Positions 1 through 8,719 are shown, counted from the first letter of the stretch. The stretch is 32,837 nt of DNA from Nocardiopsis salina YIM 90010 (GCF_000341025.1 NZ_ANBF01000205.1:31980-64816), one strand, 5' to 3'. Translations and numbers: made by a program. Notes: a model not told the origin generated them from the sequence alone.

Positions 1-141
1 CCGGACGCTCGCGTCCAGGGCTCACCCGCGCCCGCAGCGGGCAGGAAAACTGTTGCTGCCCGGCGAACACCCGCGCCACAGTGAGGCGCGCGAGGTCCCC
101 TCCCTCGCGCCCCCGCGTCCTCCGAATGCGAAAGGAAGCCC

Positions 142-1221
142 ATGTCCACGCTGCGGGTCACCGCCGAGCAGCTCACCATCCACCCCCACCCCGACGCCGA
201 TGCGCTCGAGCTCGCGCAGGTCGGCCTCTTCCACGCCGTGGTCGCCAAGGGCGCCTACCGCACCGGGGACTGGGCGGTCTACATCCCCGAGAACGCCCTA
301 CTCCCGGAGGGCCTCGTCGAGGAGATCGGGCTGACGGGCAAGCTCGCGGGTTCCAAGCGCAACCGGGTCAAGGCGATCCGGCTGCGGGGCGAACTCTCCC
401 AGGGCATCGTGTGCCGGCCCGCGCAGCTGGCCGACCGCGACCTGGCGGCCGAGCACGAGGCCGGCACCGACTTCTCCGGCGAGCTGGGCATCACCAAGTG
501 GGTGCCGGAGGTGCCGCTGCACATGAGCGGAGAGGCCGTCGCTGCGCCCGACCTGCTGAAGTGGATCGAGATCGAGAACGTCAAACGCTATCCGGACGTC
601 TTCGAACCGGGAGAGCCGGTCGTCGCCACCGAGAAGATCCACGGCAGCGCGTGCCTGTACACCTATGTCGCCGCCACCGGCGAGGGTTTCGTCTCCTCCA
701 AGGGCCAGGGCGCCAAGAACCTCGCGCTCGCCCGCTCCGAGGACAACCTGTACTGGAAGGCGGTGATCGCCCACGGTGTGCCCGAGGCTGCACGAAAGGC
801 GGCCGAGCGGTTCGGCGCCGACCGGGTGGGGGTGTTCGGCGAGGTCTTCGGAACCGGTGTGCAGGACCTGGCCTACGGCGAGACCGGCCGCAGCGACCAC
901 CCCGGTTACGCGGTCTTCGACGTGCGTGTCGACGCCGGCGGAGCACACACCTGGATCGACGCCGCCGACCTGCCCGAGCTGCTGGAGGACCTCGACCTGC
1001 CGCAGGCCCCGACGGTCCACGAGGGCCCCTACGACGAGGTCGAGCTGCTCGCGGCCGCGCAGGGCGAGGAGACCTGGAGCGGCGCAGGCCTGCACCTGCG
1101 TGAGGGTGTCGTGGTGCGGCCGGCCCGTGAGCGCTTCTCGAAGGTGCTCGTGGGCCGTGCGATCGTCAAGTTCGTCTCCGACGCCTACCTCACCCGCAAG
1201 GGCGGCACCGAGTACGAGTGA
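142..1221 (+). CDS. RNA ligase, DraRnl/Rnl5 type (DRB0094 family)
   Basis: ATP-dependent RNA ligase of 359 aa that would seal 3'-OH/5'-phosphate breaks in RNA through a covalent lysyl-AMP intermediate. Motif I reads EKIHGS with the lysine at residue 165, the same number as the nucleophile I recall for Deinococcus DraRnl. Motif IV is EGVVVRP near residue 317 and motif V is IVKFVSDAYL near 340. The first ~150 residues are the family's N-terminal OB-like module, which separates this from T4 Rnl2. The ATG is preceded by AAAGGAAG at good spacing. It stands alone, with no RtcB, kinase-phosphatase or toxin nuclease beside it, and ends before a strong bidirectional hairpin, so it is probably a single-gene unit. 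Family assignment is secure; the in vivo substrate (nick repair or tRNA repair) is unknown. Confidence 0.9.
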   Translation: MSTLRVTAEQLTIHPHPDADALELAQVGLFHAVVAKGAYRTGDWAVYIPENALLPEGLVEEIGLTGKLAGSKRNRVKAIRLRGELSQGIVCRPAQLADRDLAAEHEAGTDFSGELGITKWVPEVPLHMSGEAVAAPDLLKWIEIENVKRYPDVFEPGEPVVATEKIHGSACLYTYVAATGEGFVSSKGQGAKNLALARSEDNLYWKAVIAHGVPEAARKAAERFGADRVGVFGEVFGTGVQDLAYGETGRSDHPGYAVFDVRVDAGGAHTWIDAADLPELLEDLDLPQAPTVHEGPYDEVELLAAAQGEETWSGAGLHLREGVVVRPARERFSKVLVGRAIVKFVSDAYLTRKGGTEYE

Positions 1222-1253
1222 GGCGCCGACGCCCGAGGACCCGGTCCGGACAC

Positions 1254-1293
1254 GGGCCCCGCCCCACTGGCCGCATTCCGCGGGGCGGGGCCC
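1254..1293. terminator. bidirectional GC hairpin terminator
   Basis: A perfect 12-bp stem (arms 1254-1265 and 1282-1293) encloses a 16-nt loop between the convergent RNA ligase and alpha-glucosidase genes. There is no T tract, as is common in actinobacteria. The position between two stop codons supports a shared terminator. Confidence 0.75.
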
Positions 1294-1309
1294 TGCTCCG
1301 AATGCGGCC

Positions 1310-2980
1310 CTACTGCTGCACCCACACCGTCGTGGCACCGGGCAGGCGACCGTCCTCCAGGGGCGCGCTCGACAGCAGCACCTCGCCCGCCGGGACGTCG
1401 ACGGGCTCCTCGCCGAAGTTGGTCACACACAGCCATCCGCCCGGGCGGCGCAGGGCCAGTACCTGCTCCGCCCCGGTCTCCACCCACTCCAGGGACTCCT
1501 CGGTCTGCAACCGCCGCCGCAGCGCCAGGGCCTCCCGGTACAGGTTCAGGGTGGAGGCGGGATCCTCCTCCTGCACCTGCGCCGCGTGGTCGGCGAACCA
1601 CGCCGGCTGGGGCAGGTGGGGCTCGGCGGGCCCGAACCCGAGGGAGGGGCCCTCCGCCGACCAGGGGATCGGTACCCGGCACCCGTCCCGGCCCCGGGTC
1701 ACCCCGGGGTTGCGGAAGAACGACGGGTCCTGCCGCTGCTCGTCCGGGATCTCCGCGACCTCGTGCAGGCCCAGCTCCTCACCCTGGTACAGGTACGCGC
1801 TGCCGGGCAGGGCCAGCTTGAACAGGGTCGCCGCACGCGCGCGCCGCAGGCCCGCGGCCGCGTCGAGCTCCGGTTCCCGCCCGCCGTTGAGCAGCCACCG
1901 GGTCCCGGTCTTCTCCCCGTCGGGTTCGGGCGGCAGGCCGTAACGGGTCGCGTGGCGCACCACGTCGTGGTTGGAGAAGACCCAGGTGGTGGAGGACTCC
2001 CCGCGCTCGGCCAGTTCGAGATTGAAACCGACGATCCGGCGGAACTGCGCCGCGTCGAAGTCGGCTTCGAGGAGGTCGAAGTTGAACGCCTGCCCCAGCC
2101 CCCGCGGGCTCGCGTACATCGGGCGCCGGTCAGACTCCACCCAGGCCTCGGCGACCCCGATGCGCGGCGGGTCGTACTCGTCGAAGACCTTCCGCCACTC
2201 CGCGTAGATCTCGTGCACGTCGTCGCGGTCCCAGGTGGGGTGGTTGCCGTCCGATGGGGTGGCGTCCAGTTCGGCCTGGCTCGGCAGGTTCTCCGGCAGG
2301 TCCTTGGAGAGCCCGTGTGCGACGTCGACGCGGAACCCGTGCACACCCCGGTCCGACCAGAACCGCAGGGTCTCGAGGAAGTCCGCGTGCACCTCGGGGT
2401 TCTTCCAGTTCAGGTCGGGCTGCTCGCTCGCGAAGTGGTGCAGGTACCACTGCCCGTCCGGAACCCGGGTCCAGGCGGGGCCGCCGAAGTTGGAGACCCA
2501 GTCCGCCGGGGGTTGCGAGCCGCCGGGTCCGCGGCCGTCCCGGAAGATGTAGCGGTCCCGGGCCGCCGAGTGCGGCGGGGCGGCCAGCGCCTCGCGGAAC
2601 CACTCGTGCCGGTCGGAGGTGTGGTTGGGCACGATGTCGACGATGAGCTTGATCCCGGCCCCGTTCAGGGCCGCGACCATGGCGTCGAAGTCCTCCAGCG
2701 TGCCGATCCGTGGATCGACGTCCCGGTAGTCGTCGACGTCGTACCCGCCGTCGGCCAGCGCCGAGGGGTAGAACGGGCTCAGCCACACGGCGTCGATGCC
2801 CAGGTCGCGGAGGTAGGGCACACGCGAGGTGATGCCCTTCAGGTCGCCGATCCCGTTGCCGTCCGCGTCGGCGAAGGAACGCGGATAGATCTGGTAGACG
2901 ACGGCCTGGCGCCACCAGTCGGGGTCGACGCTGTACTCGGCCGGCAGCTCCGACGTGTCTGCGATGGAATGAAGCGACAA
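1310..2980 (-). CDS. GH13 alpha-glucosidase (oligo-1,6-glucosidase / alpha-glucosidase type)
   Basis: A 556-aa cytoplasmic glycoside hydrolase with no signal peptide. The four GH13 regions are visible: DIVPNH at 115-120, GFRVDVAH at 215-222 with D219 as nucleophile, AEAW with acid/base E278, and SNHD at 336-339. The N-terminus DWWRQAVVYQIYPRSF is typical of the oligo-1,6-glucosidase/alpha-glucosidase subgroup. It would hydrolyse alpha-linked di- and oligosaccharides brought in by the ABC importer encoded just upstream. The best start is TTG at 2980, preceded by GGAAAGGGA on the minus strand. It is the last gene of the operon, 97 bp after the second permease, with a hairpin in that gap. Exact specificity (maltose, isomaltose or trehalose-like) cannot be read from the sequence. 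Confidence 0.92.
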   Translation of the reverse strand: MSLHSIADTSELPAEYSVDPDWWRQAVVYQIYPRSFADADGNGIGDLKGITSRVPYLRDLGIDAVWLSPFYPSALADGGYDVDDYRDVDPRIGTLEDFDAMVAALNGAGIKLIVDIVPNHTSDRHEWFREALAAPPHSAARDRYIFRDGRGPGGSQPPADWVSNFGGPAWTRVPDGQWYLHHFASEQPDLNWKNPEVHADFLETLRFWSDRGVHGFRVDVAHGLSKDLPENLPSQAELDATPSDGNHPTWDRDDVHEIYAEWRKVFDEYDPPRIGVAEAWVESDRRPMYASPRGLGQAFNFDLLEADFDAAQFRRIVGFNLELAERGESSTTWVFSNHDVVRHATRYGLPPEPDGEKTGTRWLLNGGREPELDAAAGLRRARAATLFKLALPGSAYLYQGEELGLHEVAEIPDEQRQDPSFFRNPGVTRGRDGCRVPIPWSAEGPSLGFGPAEPHLPQPAWFADHAAQVQEEDPASTLNLYREALALRRRLQTEESLEWVETGAEQVLALRRPGGWLCVTNFGEEPVDVPAGEVLLSSAPLEDGRLPGATTVWVQQ

Positions 2981-3029
2981 CGTGGTCCCTTTCCATTCTG
3001 TTTCTGTGTGGTGTCGGTATTGCGTTCCG

Positions 3030-3061
3030 CGGCCGTTCGCTGTCCCCGTGGGGAACGGCCG
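3030..3061 (-). terminator. intercistronic hairpin between permease and glucosidase
   Basis: A 9-bp perfect stem (3030-3038 with 3053-3061) lies between the permease stop and the glucosidase start. No T tract follows. It could be a partial terminator or mRNA-stabilising hairpin that lowers glucosidase expression relative to the transporter; this role is inferred from position. Confidence 0.45.
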
Positions 3062-3077
3062 GGGGTTCTTCCGGGGG

Positions 3078-3983
3078 TTACTTGACCGCGCCCTGGGTAA
3101 GCCCGGACATCACCCATCTCTGGGAGATCACGTAGGCGATGACCGCCGGGGCCATCGCCATCAGGTAGGAGGCGAAGGACACGTGGTAGTCGTTGCTGAA
3201 CTGCGTCTGGAAGATCTCCTGGATCACCGGGAGGGTCTGCAGTGACGGGTCCTCGATGATCATCGACGGCATCATGAAGTCGTTCCAGGACTTGAGGAAC
3301 GCGAAGATCCCGACCGTCGCGCTCATCGGTGCCATAAGGGGGAAGACGATCCGCCAGAACGTGAACGAGGTCGTGGCGCCGTCCATCCGCGCCGATTCTT
3401 CCAGCTCCTGCGGCAGGGAACGCAGGAAGGCGGTGAAGAGGAGCGTGCTGAAGGAGAGCTGGAACATGATGTGCAGCAGTGCGACGCCGGCGGGGTTGGC
3501 CAGCCCCGCCATCCCGGTCAGCTTGACCTGGGACAGTGCCAGGACCGGGAACGGCAGGAACATCGCGGACAACAGGTAGTAGAACGACCAGCGGAAGAAC
3601 TTCCTGTCCCAGTTCCGGGAGATCGCGTACGAGGCCATGGCGCTGACCAGCACGGTTCCGGTGACGGTCACCGCGGTGATCAGGATCGAGACGGCGAAGG
3701 CCCGGGGGAAGTCGGTCAGCGCCCAAGCCTGCACGAACCCCTCGGTGCTCCAGGGCGAGGGCGGTGTGAAGGCTTCGCCGTCGACGGCCTGTTCGCCCGA
3801 CTTGAACGCCATGGAGACGGAGACGTAGAAGGGCAGGATCACCACGGCCGAGCACAGCACCAGGATCAGCGTGGTGCTCCACCGGCCTCTGCCGGAGTCC
3901 CCGGCACCGGGAGGCACTCGCCGTGCGGTGTTCTTGCCGGCGGGCGTCGTGGCCCCGCCGGCCTTCGTGGAGGGAAGTGTCAT
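3078..3983 (-). CDS. carbohydrate ABC transporter permease, MalG type
   Basis: A 301-aa inner-membrane permease of an alpha-glucoside importer. After a ~35-residue polar N-terminus there is a first membrane helix (STTLILVLCSAVVILPF), a periplasmic stretch, then the conserved permease core. The cytoplasmic EAA loop that docks the ATPase reads EESARMDGATT followed by FWRIVFPLM. The ATG at 3983 overlaps the stop of the upstream permease by one base (TGATG), so the two are translationally coupled. The frame stays open far upstream, but that is antisense/other-frame GC-rich sequence and not part of this protein. No ATPase gene is in the operon; as is usual in actinomycetes, a shared MsiK-like ATPase encoded elsewhere is expected. 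Confidence 0.92.
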   Translation of the reverse strand: MTLPSTKAGGATTPAGKNTARRVPPGAGDSGRGRWSTTLILVLCSAVVILPFYVSVSMAFKSGEQAVDGEAFTPPSPWSTEGFVQAWALTDFPRAFAVSILITAVTVTGTVLVSAMASYAISRNWDRKFFRWSFYYLLSAMFLPFPVLALSQVKLTGMAGLANPAGVALLHIMFQLSFSTLLFTAFLRSLPQELEESARMDGATTSFTFWRIVFPLMAPMSATVGIFAFLKSWNDFMMPSMIIEDPSLQTLPVIQEIFQTQFSNDYHVSFASYLMAMAPAVIAYVISQRWVMSGLTQGAVK

Positions 3984-4927
3984 CAGACCCTCGCGTTTCC
4001 TCGGGTCAGGCGCAGTTGGACGAGCGCGATCGCGAGCGTGATCAGGAAGAAGATAGTCGAGTTCGCCATCTGGTAGGCGTAGTCGCCGTCCTCGAAGCCT
4101 GCGAAGATCGCCATGGCCACCGACCGTGTCGCCGTTCCGGGACCCCCGTCGGTGAGGCCGACGATGATCTCGTAGGTGCTCAGGAAGTCCTTGAACCCGA
4201 TGATCACGTTGATCAGGACGAACCCCGAGATCAGCGGCAGGGTGATGTTGCGTAGTTGCTGCCACCCGGAGGCGCCGTCGATACCGGCGGCCTCGTAGAC
4301 GTCCTTGGGCACGGTCATGAGCCCGGCGATGTAGATGAGCATGGCCTGAGGGGTGGCCTGCCAGGCGGTGACCAGTACGACGGCGATCCAGGCAAGGTTC
4401 GGGTCGGCCAGGATGGACTGTTCCAGAGCACCGATCCCCAGCGCCTGCCCGGCGGCGGGGAGGGTGTGGGAGAAGACGAACTGGAAGACGAAGGCGATGA
4501 TGATCCCCGAGACCACCATCGGAAGGACGAAGACCGTCCGCAGGGTGGTCCGGGCGCGGATCCGGCTGGTCAGTCCCAGCGCCAACCCCAGGGCGGCGAT
4601 GTTGACCAGGACCACGGTGCACAGGGCCACTCCGAGTGTGAACCCGTAGGCCGACAGGATCGCCGGGTCGGAGAACATCACGGCGTAGTTGGTGAGCCCC
4701 ACGAACTCGTATTCGCCGAAGCCGATGGAGTCGGTGAAGCTGTAGAAGATCCCCATCACCGCCGGCAGCGTGATGCTCAGGGAGAACACGACCAGGACGG
4801 GGATCAGGAACAGGTAGTGGGTGCGGTCGACACGGCTGGAACGGTGCGGTCCGGTGCCGGCCCGCGCGCGCTCCGCCGCCGGCCCGCGCGCGCTCCGCCG
4901 CCGTCGTCGTCGGAGAGCTCCGCTCAA
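3983..4927 (-). CDS. carbohydrate ABC transporter permease, MalF type, N-terminus frameshifted by a 22-bp duplication
   Basis: Partner permease of the importer. It shows about six membrane helices, starting with THYLFLIPVLVVFSLSI, and the EAA loop EAAGIDGASGWQQLRN. The intact frame can only begin at TTG 4927, which has no ribosome site and yields an arginine-rich start (MSGALRRRRRRS). The better start, ATG 4940 with GAGG upstream, encodes MATTVERSSPTTTAAERAR and then runs out of frame inside a 22-bp tandem duplication at 4856-4903. Removing one copy joins this start in frame to the permease body (AGTGPHRSSRV). So the ancestral gene was 3983-4940. In this sequence it is either inactivated, poorly expressed from TTG, or the duplication is an assembly error. 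The body of the protein is otherwise complete. Confidence 0.85.
   Translation of the reverse strand: MSGALRRRRRRSARGPAAERARAGTGPHRSSRVDRTHYLFLIPVLVVFSLSITLPAVMGIFYSFTDSIGFGEYEFVGLTNYAVMFSDPAILSAYGFTLGVALCTVVLVNIAALGLALGLTSRIRARTTLRTVFVLPMVVSGIIIAFVFQFVFSHTLPAAGQALGIGALEQSILADPNLAWIAVVLVTAWQATPQAMLIYIAGLMTVPKDVYEAAGIDGASGWQQLRNITLPLISGFVLINVIIGFKDFLSTYEIIVGLTDGGPGTATRSVAMAIFAGFEDGDYAYQMANSTIFFLITLAIALVQLRLTRGNARV
4856..4903. repeat. 22-bp tandem duplication inside a permease 5' end
   Basis: Two adjacent identical 22-bp units (4859-4880 and 4881-4902) give a 48-nt stretch with exact 22-nt periodicity from 4856 to 4903. Because 22 is not a multiple of three, one extra copy shifts the frame of the permease gene that starts at ATG 4940. 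Each unit is GC-only apart from one T. Confidence 0.9.
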
Positions 4928-4969
4928 CGGTGGTGGCCATAGGGGTCCTCGCAGCCTCAGCTCGGTGTG

Positions 4970-6295
4970 TCACCGGCGGGCGAGTCGGGCCCAGTCCTCG
5001 TCGAGGGTGCGCAGAGTCCCTTCGAGGCTCTGGCCTGTGACGATGCCCTGGGCGTAGTTCTCGAAGGGGATGGTCCTCGGTACGGCTTGGGAAATGCCCT
5101 GGTAGAACGCGGCACGGTCCACGTACGACTGCAGGTCCTGGAGCCGCTCGTCGGTGACGTCGGGGGAGTCCTCCCGGACACCGAAACCGAGGTGCTCCTG
5201 GTTGTAGGCGTCCGCGACCTCCGGTGTGATGAGGAAGCGCAACAGCTCCCGCGCCGCACCCGGGTCCGAGGCGTCCTCGGGGATCCACAGCGCGAGGTCC
5301 AGGTGCACGCGGACCTTGCGGTCGTCCGGGTCCTCCGTCATCGGCAGGGGGAAGATGCCGATGCGGGCGTCGGGGTTGGCCACCGCGATATCGGTGAGCG
5401 CCCACGGGCCTTGGAAGTACATCGCCGCCTCGCCCCGCGCGAAGGCGAGGTTGCCGTCCCCGTACTCGCGCGCGTCTGCGCCCGGCTGGGAGAACGCGGC
5501 GATCCGCTGCATCTTCTCCAGGGGTTCCCGGAGGTCCTTGGAGAAGGACACGGGGGCGTCGGGGCCGGCGTCGGGGCCCAGCTCCCAGAGCTGTGCGAGG
5601 AAGTCGGCGACGTCGATGGAGCCACCGATGCTGTAGTCGAGCAGCCCCTGGGCGACCGTCCACGGCTCGGCGTAGGTGGAGTAGATCGGCGAGACCCCGG
5701 CCTCCTCCAGGGTCTCGCACACCTCGATGAAGGCGCTGTAGGTCGTCGGGATCTCCAGGTCGTGCTCGGCGAAGATCTCCTCGTTGTAGAGCACGGCGGC
5801 GGCCATCATCGAGTACGGGATCACGCTTGTGCGGCCCGGGTAGGTGGGGAACTGGTCGACCAGCGCCTGGACCGTGGGGGCGATGCGCGCCTCCTCGGCG
5901 AGGTCGGACAGGTCCGAGAGGGCGCCGCGTTCCTGGAAGCGCAACATCTCGAAGTTGTAGTTCATGCACGCCAGGTCGGGCGGGTTCCCGCGGGCGAAAG
6001 CGCTGGAGAGGTTGGCGGAGATGTCGTGGTCGACGTGGATACTGCCGCGGTGCCGGCCGTTGAACTGCTCGAGGAGGTCCCGGAAGTGGGGGATCGCTTC
6101 CGGCTTGGACTGGTGCAGGGAGATCCGGGAGGCCCCGCCGCCCGGGGCGCACCCGCTCAGCCCTGAGGCCAGTGCTCCGCCCAGGACCGTCCCGAGCGCG
6201 GCCCGCCTGGAGAGGTGGGGGAGGCGAGGGCTCCCGACCGCGCCGGGAGAGCCCCTCCCGCGCGGGGAGGCCGCTCCATGTGCTTCTGAGATCAC
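4970..6295 (-). CDS. sugar-binding lipoprotein of the ABC importer (SBP family 1)
   Basis: Extracellular solute-binding protein of about 441 aa. The N-terminus carries a Tat-type signal with SRRAALG, a hydrophobic run, and lipobox LSGC with the lipidated cysteine near residue 49. The mature part has the family 1 pattern, including KPEAIPHFRDLLEQFN at the front and GEAAMYFQGPWAL in the middle. Two GTG codons six bases apart are possible starts (6301 and 6295). The AAGGA ribosome site abuts the first and sits about six bases from the second, so 6295 is preferred. It is the first gene of the operon, 29 bp before the upstream permease's best start, and delivers the sugar to the two permeases. The GH13 neighbour suggests an alpha-glucoside ligand; this is inference. 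Confidence 0.9.
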   Translation of the reverse strand: MISEAHGAASPRGRGSPGAVGSPRLPHLSRRAALGTVLGGALASGLSGCAPGGGASRISLHQSKPEAIPHFRDLLEQFNGRHRGSIHVDHDISANLSSAFARGNPPDLACMNYNFEMLRFQERGALSDLSDLAEEARIAPTVQALVDQFPTYPGRTSVIPYSMMAAAVLYNEEIFAEHDLEIPTTYSAFIEVCETLEEAGVSPIYSTYAEPWTVAQGLLDYSIGGSIDVADFLAQLWELGPDAGPDAPVSFSKDLREPLEKMQRIAAFSQPGADAREYGDGNLAFARGEAAMYFQGPWALTDIAVANPDARIGIFPLPMTEDPDDRKVRVHLDLALWIPEDASDPGAARELLRFLITPEVADAYNQEHLGFGVREDSPDVTDERLQDLQSYVDRAAFYQGISQAVPRTIPFENYAQGIVTGQSLEGTLRTLDEDWARLARR

Positions 6296-6343
6296 CGACA
6301 CTCCTTCCTGTGACCCGGGGCACTCTCGTTAATGTCGGGCCTA

Positions 6344-6372
6344 AATATAGACGTTGAATTAAGAGACTGCAA
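6344..6372 (-). promoter_or_regulatory. sigma-70-type promoter of the alpha-glucoside operon
   Basis: On the minus strand TTGCAG (6372-6367), a 17-nt spacer and TATATT (6349-6344) form a good housekeeping promoter, giving a 5' leader of about 40 nt to the binding-protein gene. TTAAT at 6329-6333 and ATTAA at 6358-6362 are inverted copies around the -10 and spacer, a candidate operator for the divergent ROK protein. The stretch is markedly AT-richer than its surroundings. Confidence 0.7.
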
Positions 6373-6414
6373 TAATCCCGGCGAACCGGGATCGCACCGA
6401 TGGAGGGGAGCGCC

Positions 6415-7671
6415 ATGCGAGGCAGCGCCGAGGGCGGGCAGGTGGGATCGCCGCAACTGATGCGGCGGCTCAACACCCAGCGGGTCCTCGACCACGTGTG
6501 GAACGGCGAACCTGTGACCGCCAGCGAACTGATCCGGGAGACCGGGCTGACCCGGGCCACCGTCCTTGCGCTGTGCCGCGAACTCGCCGACCAGGGATGG
6601 CTCGGGGTCCTGGAGAACTCCAGGCGAGCCGGCGCCTACACCAAGGGGCGCCCCGCGCTCCGGTACGCCTTCCGGCGGGACGCCTGCCACGTCATCGGGG
6701 TGGACGCCGGCCAGCACCGCATCTCCGCCTCGGTGGCCGACCTCGGCGGACGGGAGATCGGCCAGGGGGAGCGCGCCTTCGAACCCGGACGGTTCGACCC
6801 CGACCGCCAGAGCGGGCAGGAACGGCGGAAGGAGGTCCTCACCGCGATCGACGCCGCGCTCGACGACGCCGGTCTGACCTCCGGCGACGTGGGTGCCGTC
6901 GTGCTCGGGGTCCCCGCACCCGTCGACGCCGAGGGTCGTTCACCCGTCGGCCTCAACCGCTTCTGGGGGCAGAGCAACCCCGACCTGGTCACCCTCGGCG
7001 CCGAACGCGGCTGGGAGTGCGTCGTGGAGAACGACGCCAATCTCGCCGCTCTCGCCGAACTCGACAACGGTGCGGCCGAGGCCGACTCCTCCTTCGCGGC
7101 ACTGCTGTCGGGGGAGCGCTTCGGCGCCGGCCTCGTGCTCCGCGGCGAACTCCTGCGCCAGCCCCGAGGCGGGGCCGGAGAACTGGGCATGCTCGAACTG
7201 GTCGACGGAGTGGAATCCCCGGAGGCCCTCGGGCACTGGGCCCGCCACCACGCCAGGGAGGCCCTCGCCTCGGGCGGGACCGGCGCGCTGGCCGAGTACG
7301 GGCAGGACGAGGTGCAGGCCGAGCACGTCTTCGGCGCCGCCCGCGACGGCGACCCGCTCGCCCTGGACATCGTCGACCGCCTCGCCGACCGGCTCGCCCG
7401 CATCTGCGTGGTGCTCGCCGGGCTGTTGGACCTCGACCGCATCGTGCTCTCCGGTGCTGTGGCACCCGCGCTCTCGGGGCTGGTCGAGGCGGCACGCGCC
7501 AAATTCGCCGAGTACCTCTACGCGCCCTGGCTCGACATCACGGTCTCCGAACTCGGCGCTGACGCCGTACGCACGGGGGCGGTCCGGTGCGCCGTGGAGC
7601 AGGTGCACGCCCGTGCCCTGCAGGGCGACCACGTCTCCAGCCTGCTCGCCCGGGGTGTGCTCCGGGCCTGA
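6415..7671 (+). CDS. ROK family transcriptional regulator
   Basis: A 418-aa regulator: winged helix-turn-helix at about residues 20-75 (TASELIRETGLTRATVLALC), then a sugar-kinase-like ROK domain starting GVDAGQHRISASVADL. The ROK signature is present as GAGLVLRGELLRQPRGGAGELGM. The usual ExGH histidine is M here, and the Cys-rich zinc motif that normally follows is absent (LELVDGVESPEAL), so kinase activity is unlikely and sugar sensing may differ. ATG 6415 is chosen over ATG 6400 because GGAGGGGAG lies just before it. It is divergent from the alpha-glucoside operon across a 119-bp region with an AT-rich promoter, so it most likely represses that operon until sugar binds. Confidence 0.9.
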   Translation: MRGSAEGGQVGSPQLMRRLNTQRVLDHVWNGEPVTASELIRETGLTRATVLALCRELADQGWLGVLENSRRAGAYTKGRPALRYAFRRDACHVIGVDAGQHRISASVADLGGREIGQGERAFEPGRFDPDRQSGQERRKEVLTAIDAALDDAGLTSGDVGAVVLGVPAPVDAEGRSPVGLNRFWGQSNPDLVTLGAERGWECVVENDANLAALAELDNGAAEADSSFAALLSGERFGAGLVLRGELLRQPRGGAGELGMLELVDGVESPEALGHWARHHAREALASGGTGALAEYGQDEVQAEHVFGAARDGDPLALDIVDRLADRLARICVVLAGLLDLDRIVLSGAVAPALSGLVEAARAKFAEYLYAPWLDITVSELGADAVRTGAVRCAVEQVHARALQGDHVSSLLARGVLRA

Positions 7672-7792
7672 CCTGCGCTCCCGGTGTCTGCGGCGGGCCC
7701 GGATCCGCCCGGCCCCGCACACGGGGCGTTCCTCGGCCCCCAGCGGGTACTCCGGGGATGAGTGCACCAGCACCCACTCCGAGGAGGAGATC

Positions 7793-8719
7793 ATGTCGGC
7801 GGATCAGGAACACGCGTCGAAGGTCGTCGTCGGTATCGACGCCTCCGCGCACTCGTGGGCGGCACTGGAGTGGGCCGCCGCGGAGGCCGTACGCCGCGGC
7901 GCCGTGCTGCGTGTCGTGCACGCCCTCGGGATGCCGATGGTCGTGCCCACCGACCGCTCCACACCGCGTTTCCAACCCACCGAGGAGATCAGCGGTCAGG
8001 CCACCGGCGTGCTCGCCGAGGCCCGGGACCGCGCGGTCGAACTGCAACCCGGACTCGAGACCGAGACCGTGGCGAGCATGGTGGACCCTCCGCAGGCGAT
8101 GATCAGGGCGAGCCGTCCGCACGACCTTCTCGTGCTCGGGACCCGCGGACTGGGAACGGTCTCCGCGATGTTCGTGGGGTCGGTGAGCGTGCGTGTGGCC
8201 GCACAGGCACCGTGCCCGGTCGTCGTCGTGCCCCACGACGAGCAGGGGCGCGCGCCCACGACGTCCCTGGACCGCCTCGTCGTCGGTGTGGACGGCTCCC
8301 GCAACGGCCGCCGTGCGCTGGGCCTGGCGGTGGAGCTGACCGCCGAGACTGGGGGAGAGCTGGTCGTGGTCAACAGCTGGGAGGTCCCCTACCCCTACGA
8401 CCCCGTCGCGATGGCCGGCGGCGGGTTCAGGTCCATGGAGGACGAGTTCGAGAAACGCTCCAAGGACCTGATCAGCGAGCTGCTCGACGGGGTCCTAGAG
8501 GGGCGGGACGACCTGCACATCGAGATCGACTCGGTGCACACGCAGTCCAACCCGGTCGACGGGGTGCTGCGCGCTGCGGAGGGCGCGGACGCGATCGTCG
8601 TCGGCTCCCGCGGGCGCGGCACGATCCGGGGGCTGTTCCTCGGTTCGGTGAGCCAGGGCGTCCTGCACCGCGCGCGGATCCCCGTCGTGGTGCTGCCCAA
8701 GCACGGCGACGAGGACTGA
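7793..8719 (+). CDS. universal stress protein, tandem UspA domains
   Basis: A 308-aa protein of two UspA domains in tandem, the common actinobacterial form. Domain 1 runs about 8-145 and ends in the ATP-binding pattern GTRGLGTVSAMFVGSVS; domain 2 runs about 155-305 and ends in GSRGRGTIRGLFLGSVS. Both keep the G-x2-G-x9-G-S/T motif, so both can bind ATP. The ATG follows a strong GAGGAGGAG site. It is transcribed on its own, about 120 bp after the ROK gene and ahead of csbD, in a small stress-related neighbourhood with a SigB-like factor. The precise role is unknown; homologues are induced by hypoxia, starvation or general stress. Confidence 0.92.
   Translation: MSADQEHASKVVVGIDASAHSWAALEWAAAEAVRRGAVLRVVHALGMPMVVPTDRSTPRFQPTEEISGQATGVLAEARDRAVELQPGLETETVASMVDPPQAMIRASRPHDLLVLGTRGLGTVSAMFVGSVSVRVAAQAPCPVVVVPHDEQGRAPTTSLDRLVVGVDGSRNGRRALGLAVELTAETGGELVVVNSWEVPYPYDPVAMAGGGFRSMEDEFEKRSKDLISELLDGVLEGRDDLHIEIDSVHTQSNPVDGVLRAAEGADAIVVGSRGRGTIRGLFLGSVSQGVLHRARIPVVVLPKHGDED

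Noticed and set aside
1-141. Short frames before the RNA ligase
   Set aside because: No start signals and unusual Arg/Ser/Pro composition; this stretch probably holds only the ligase promoter, which I could not define.
776-3085. Long plus-strand frame across the RNA ligase end and the alpha-glucosidase
   Set aside because: Arg/Pro/Gly-rich, antisense to a clear GH13 gene, no family resemblance.
3078-6560. A single 1160-codon minus-strand frame
   Set aside because: Only its last ~300 codons are a real permease; the rest is an out-of-frame reading of the other permease and binding-protein genes in GC-rich DNA.
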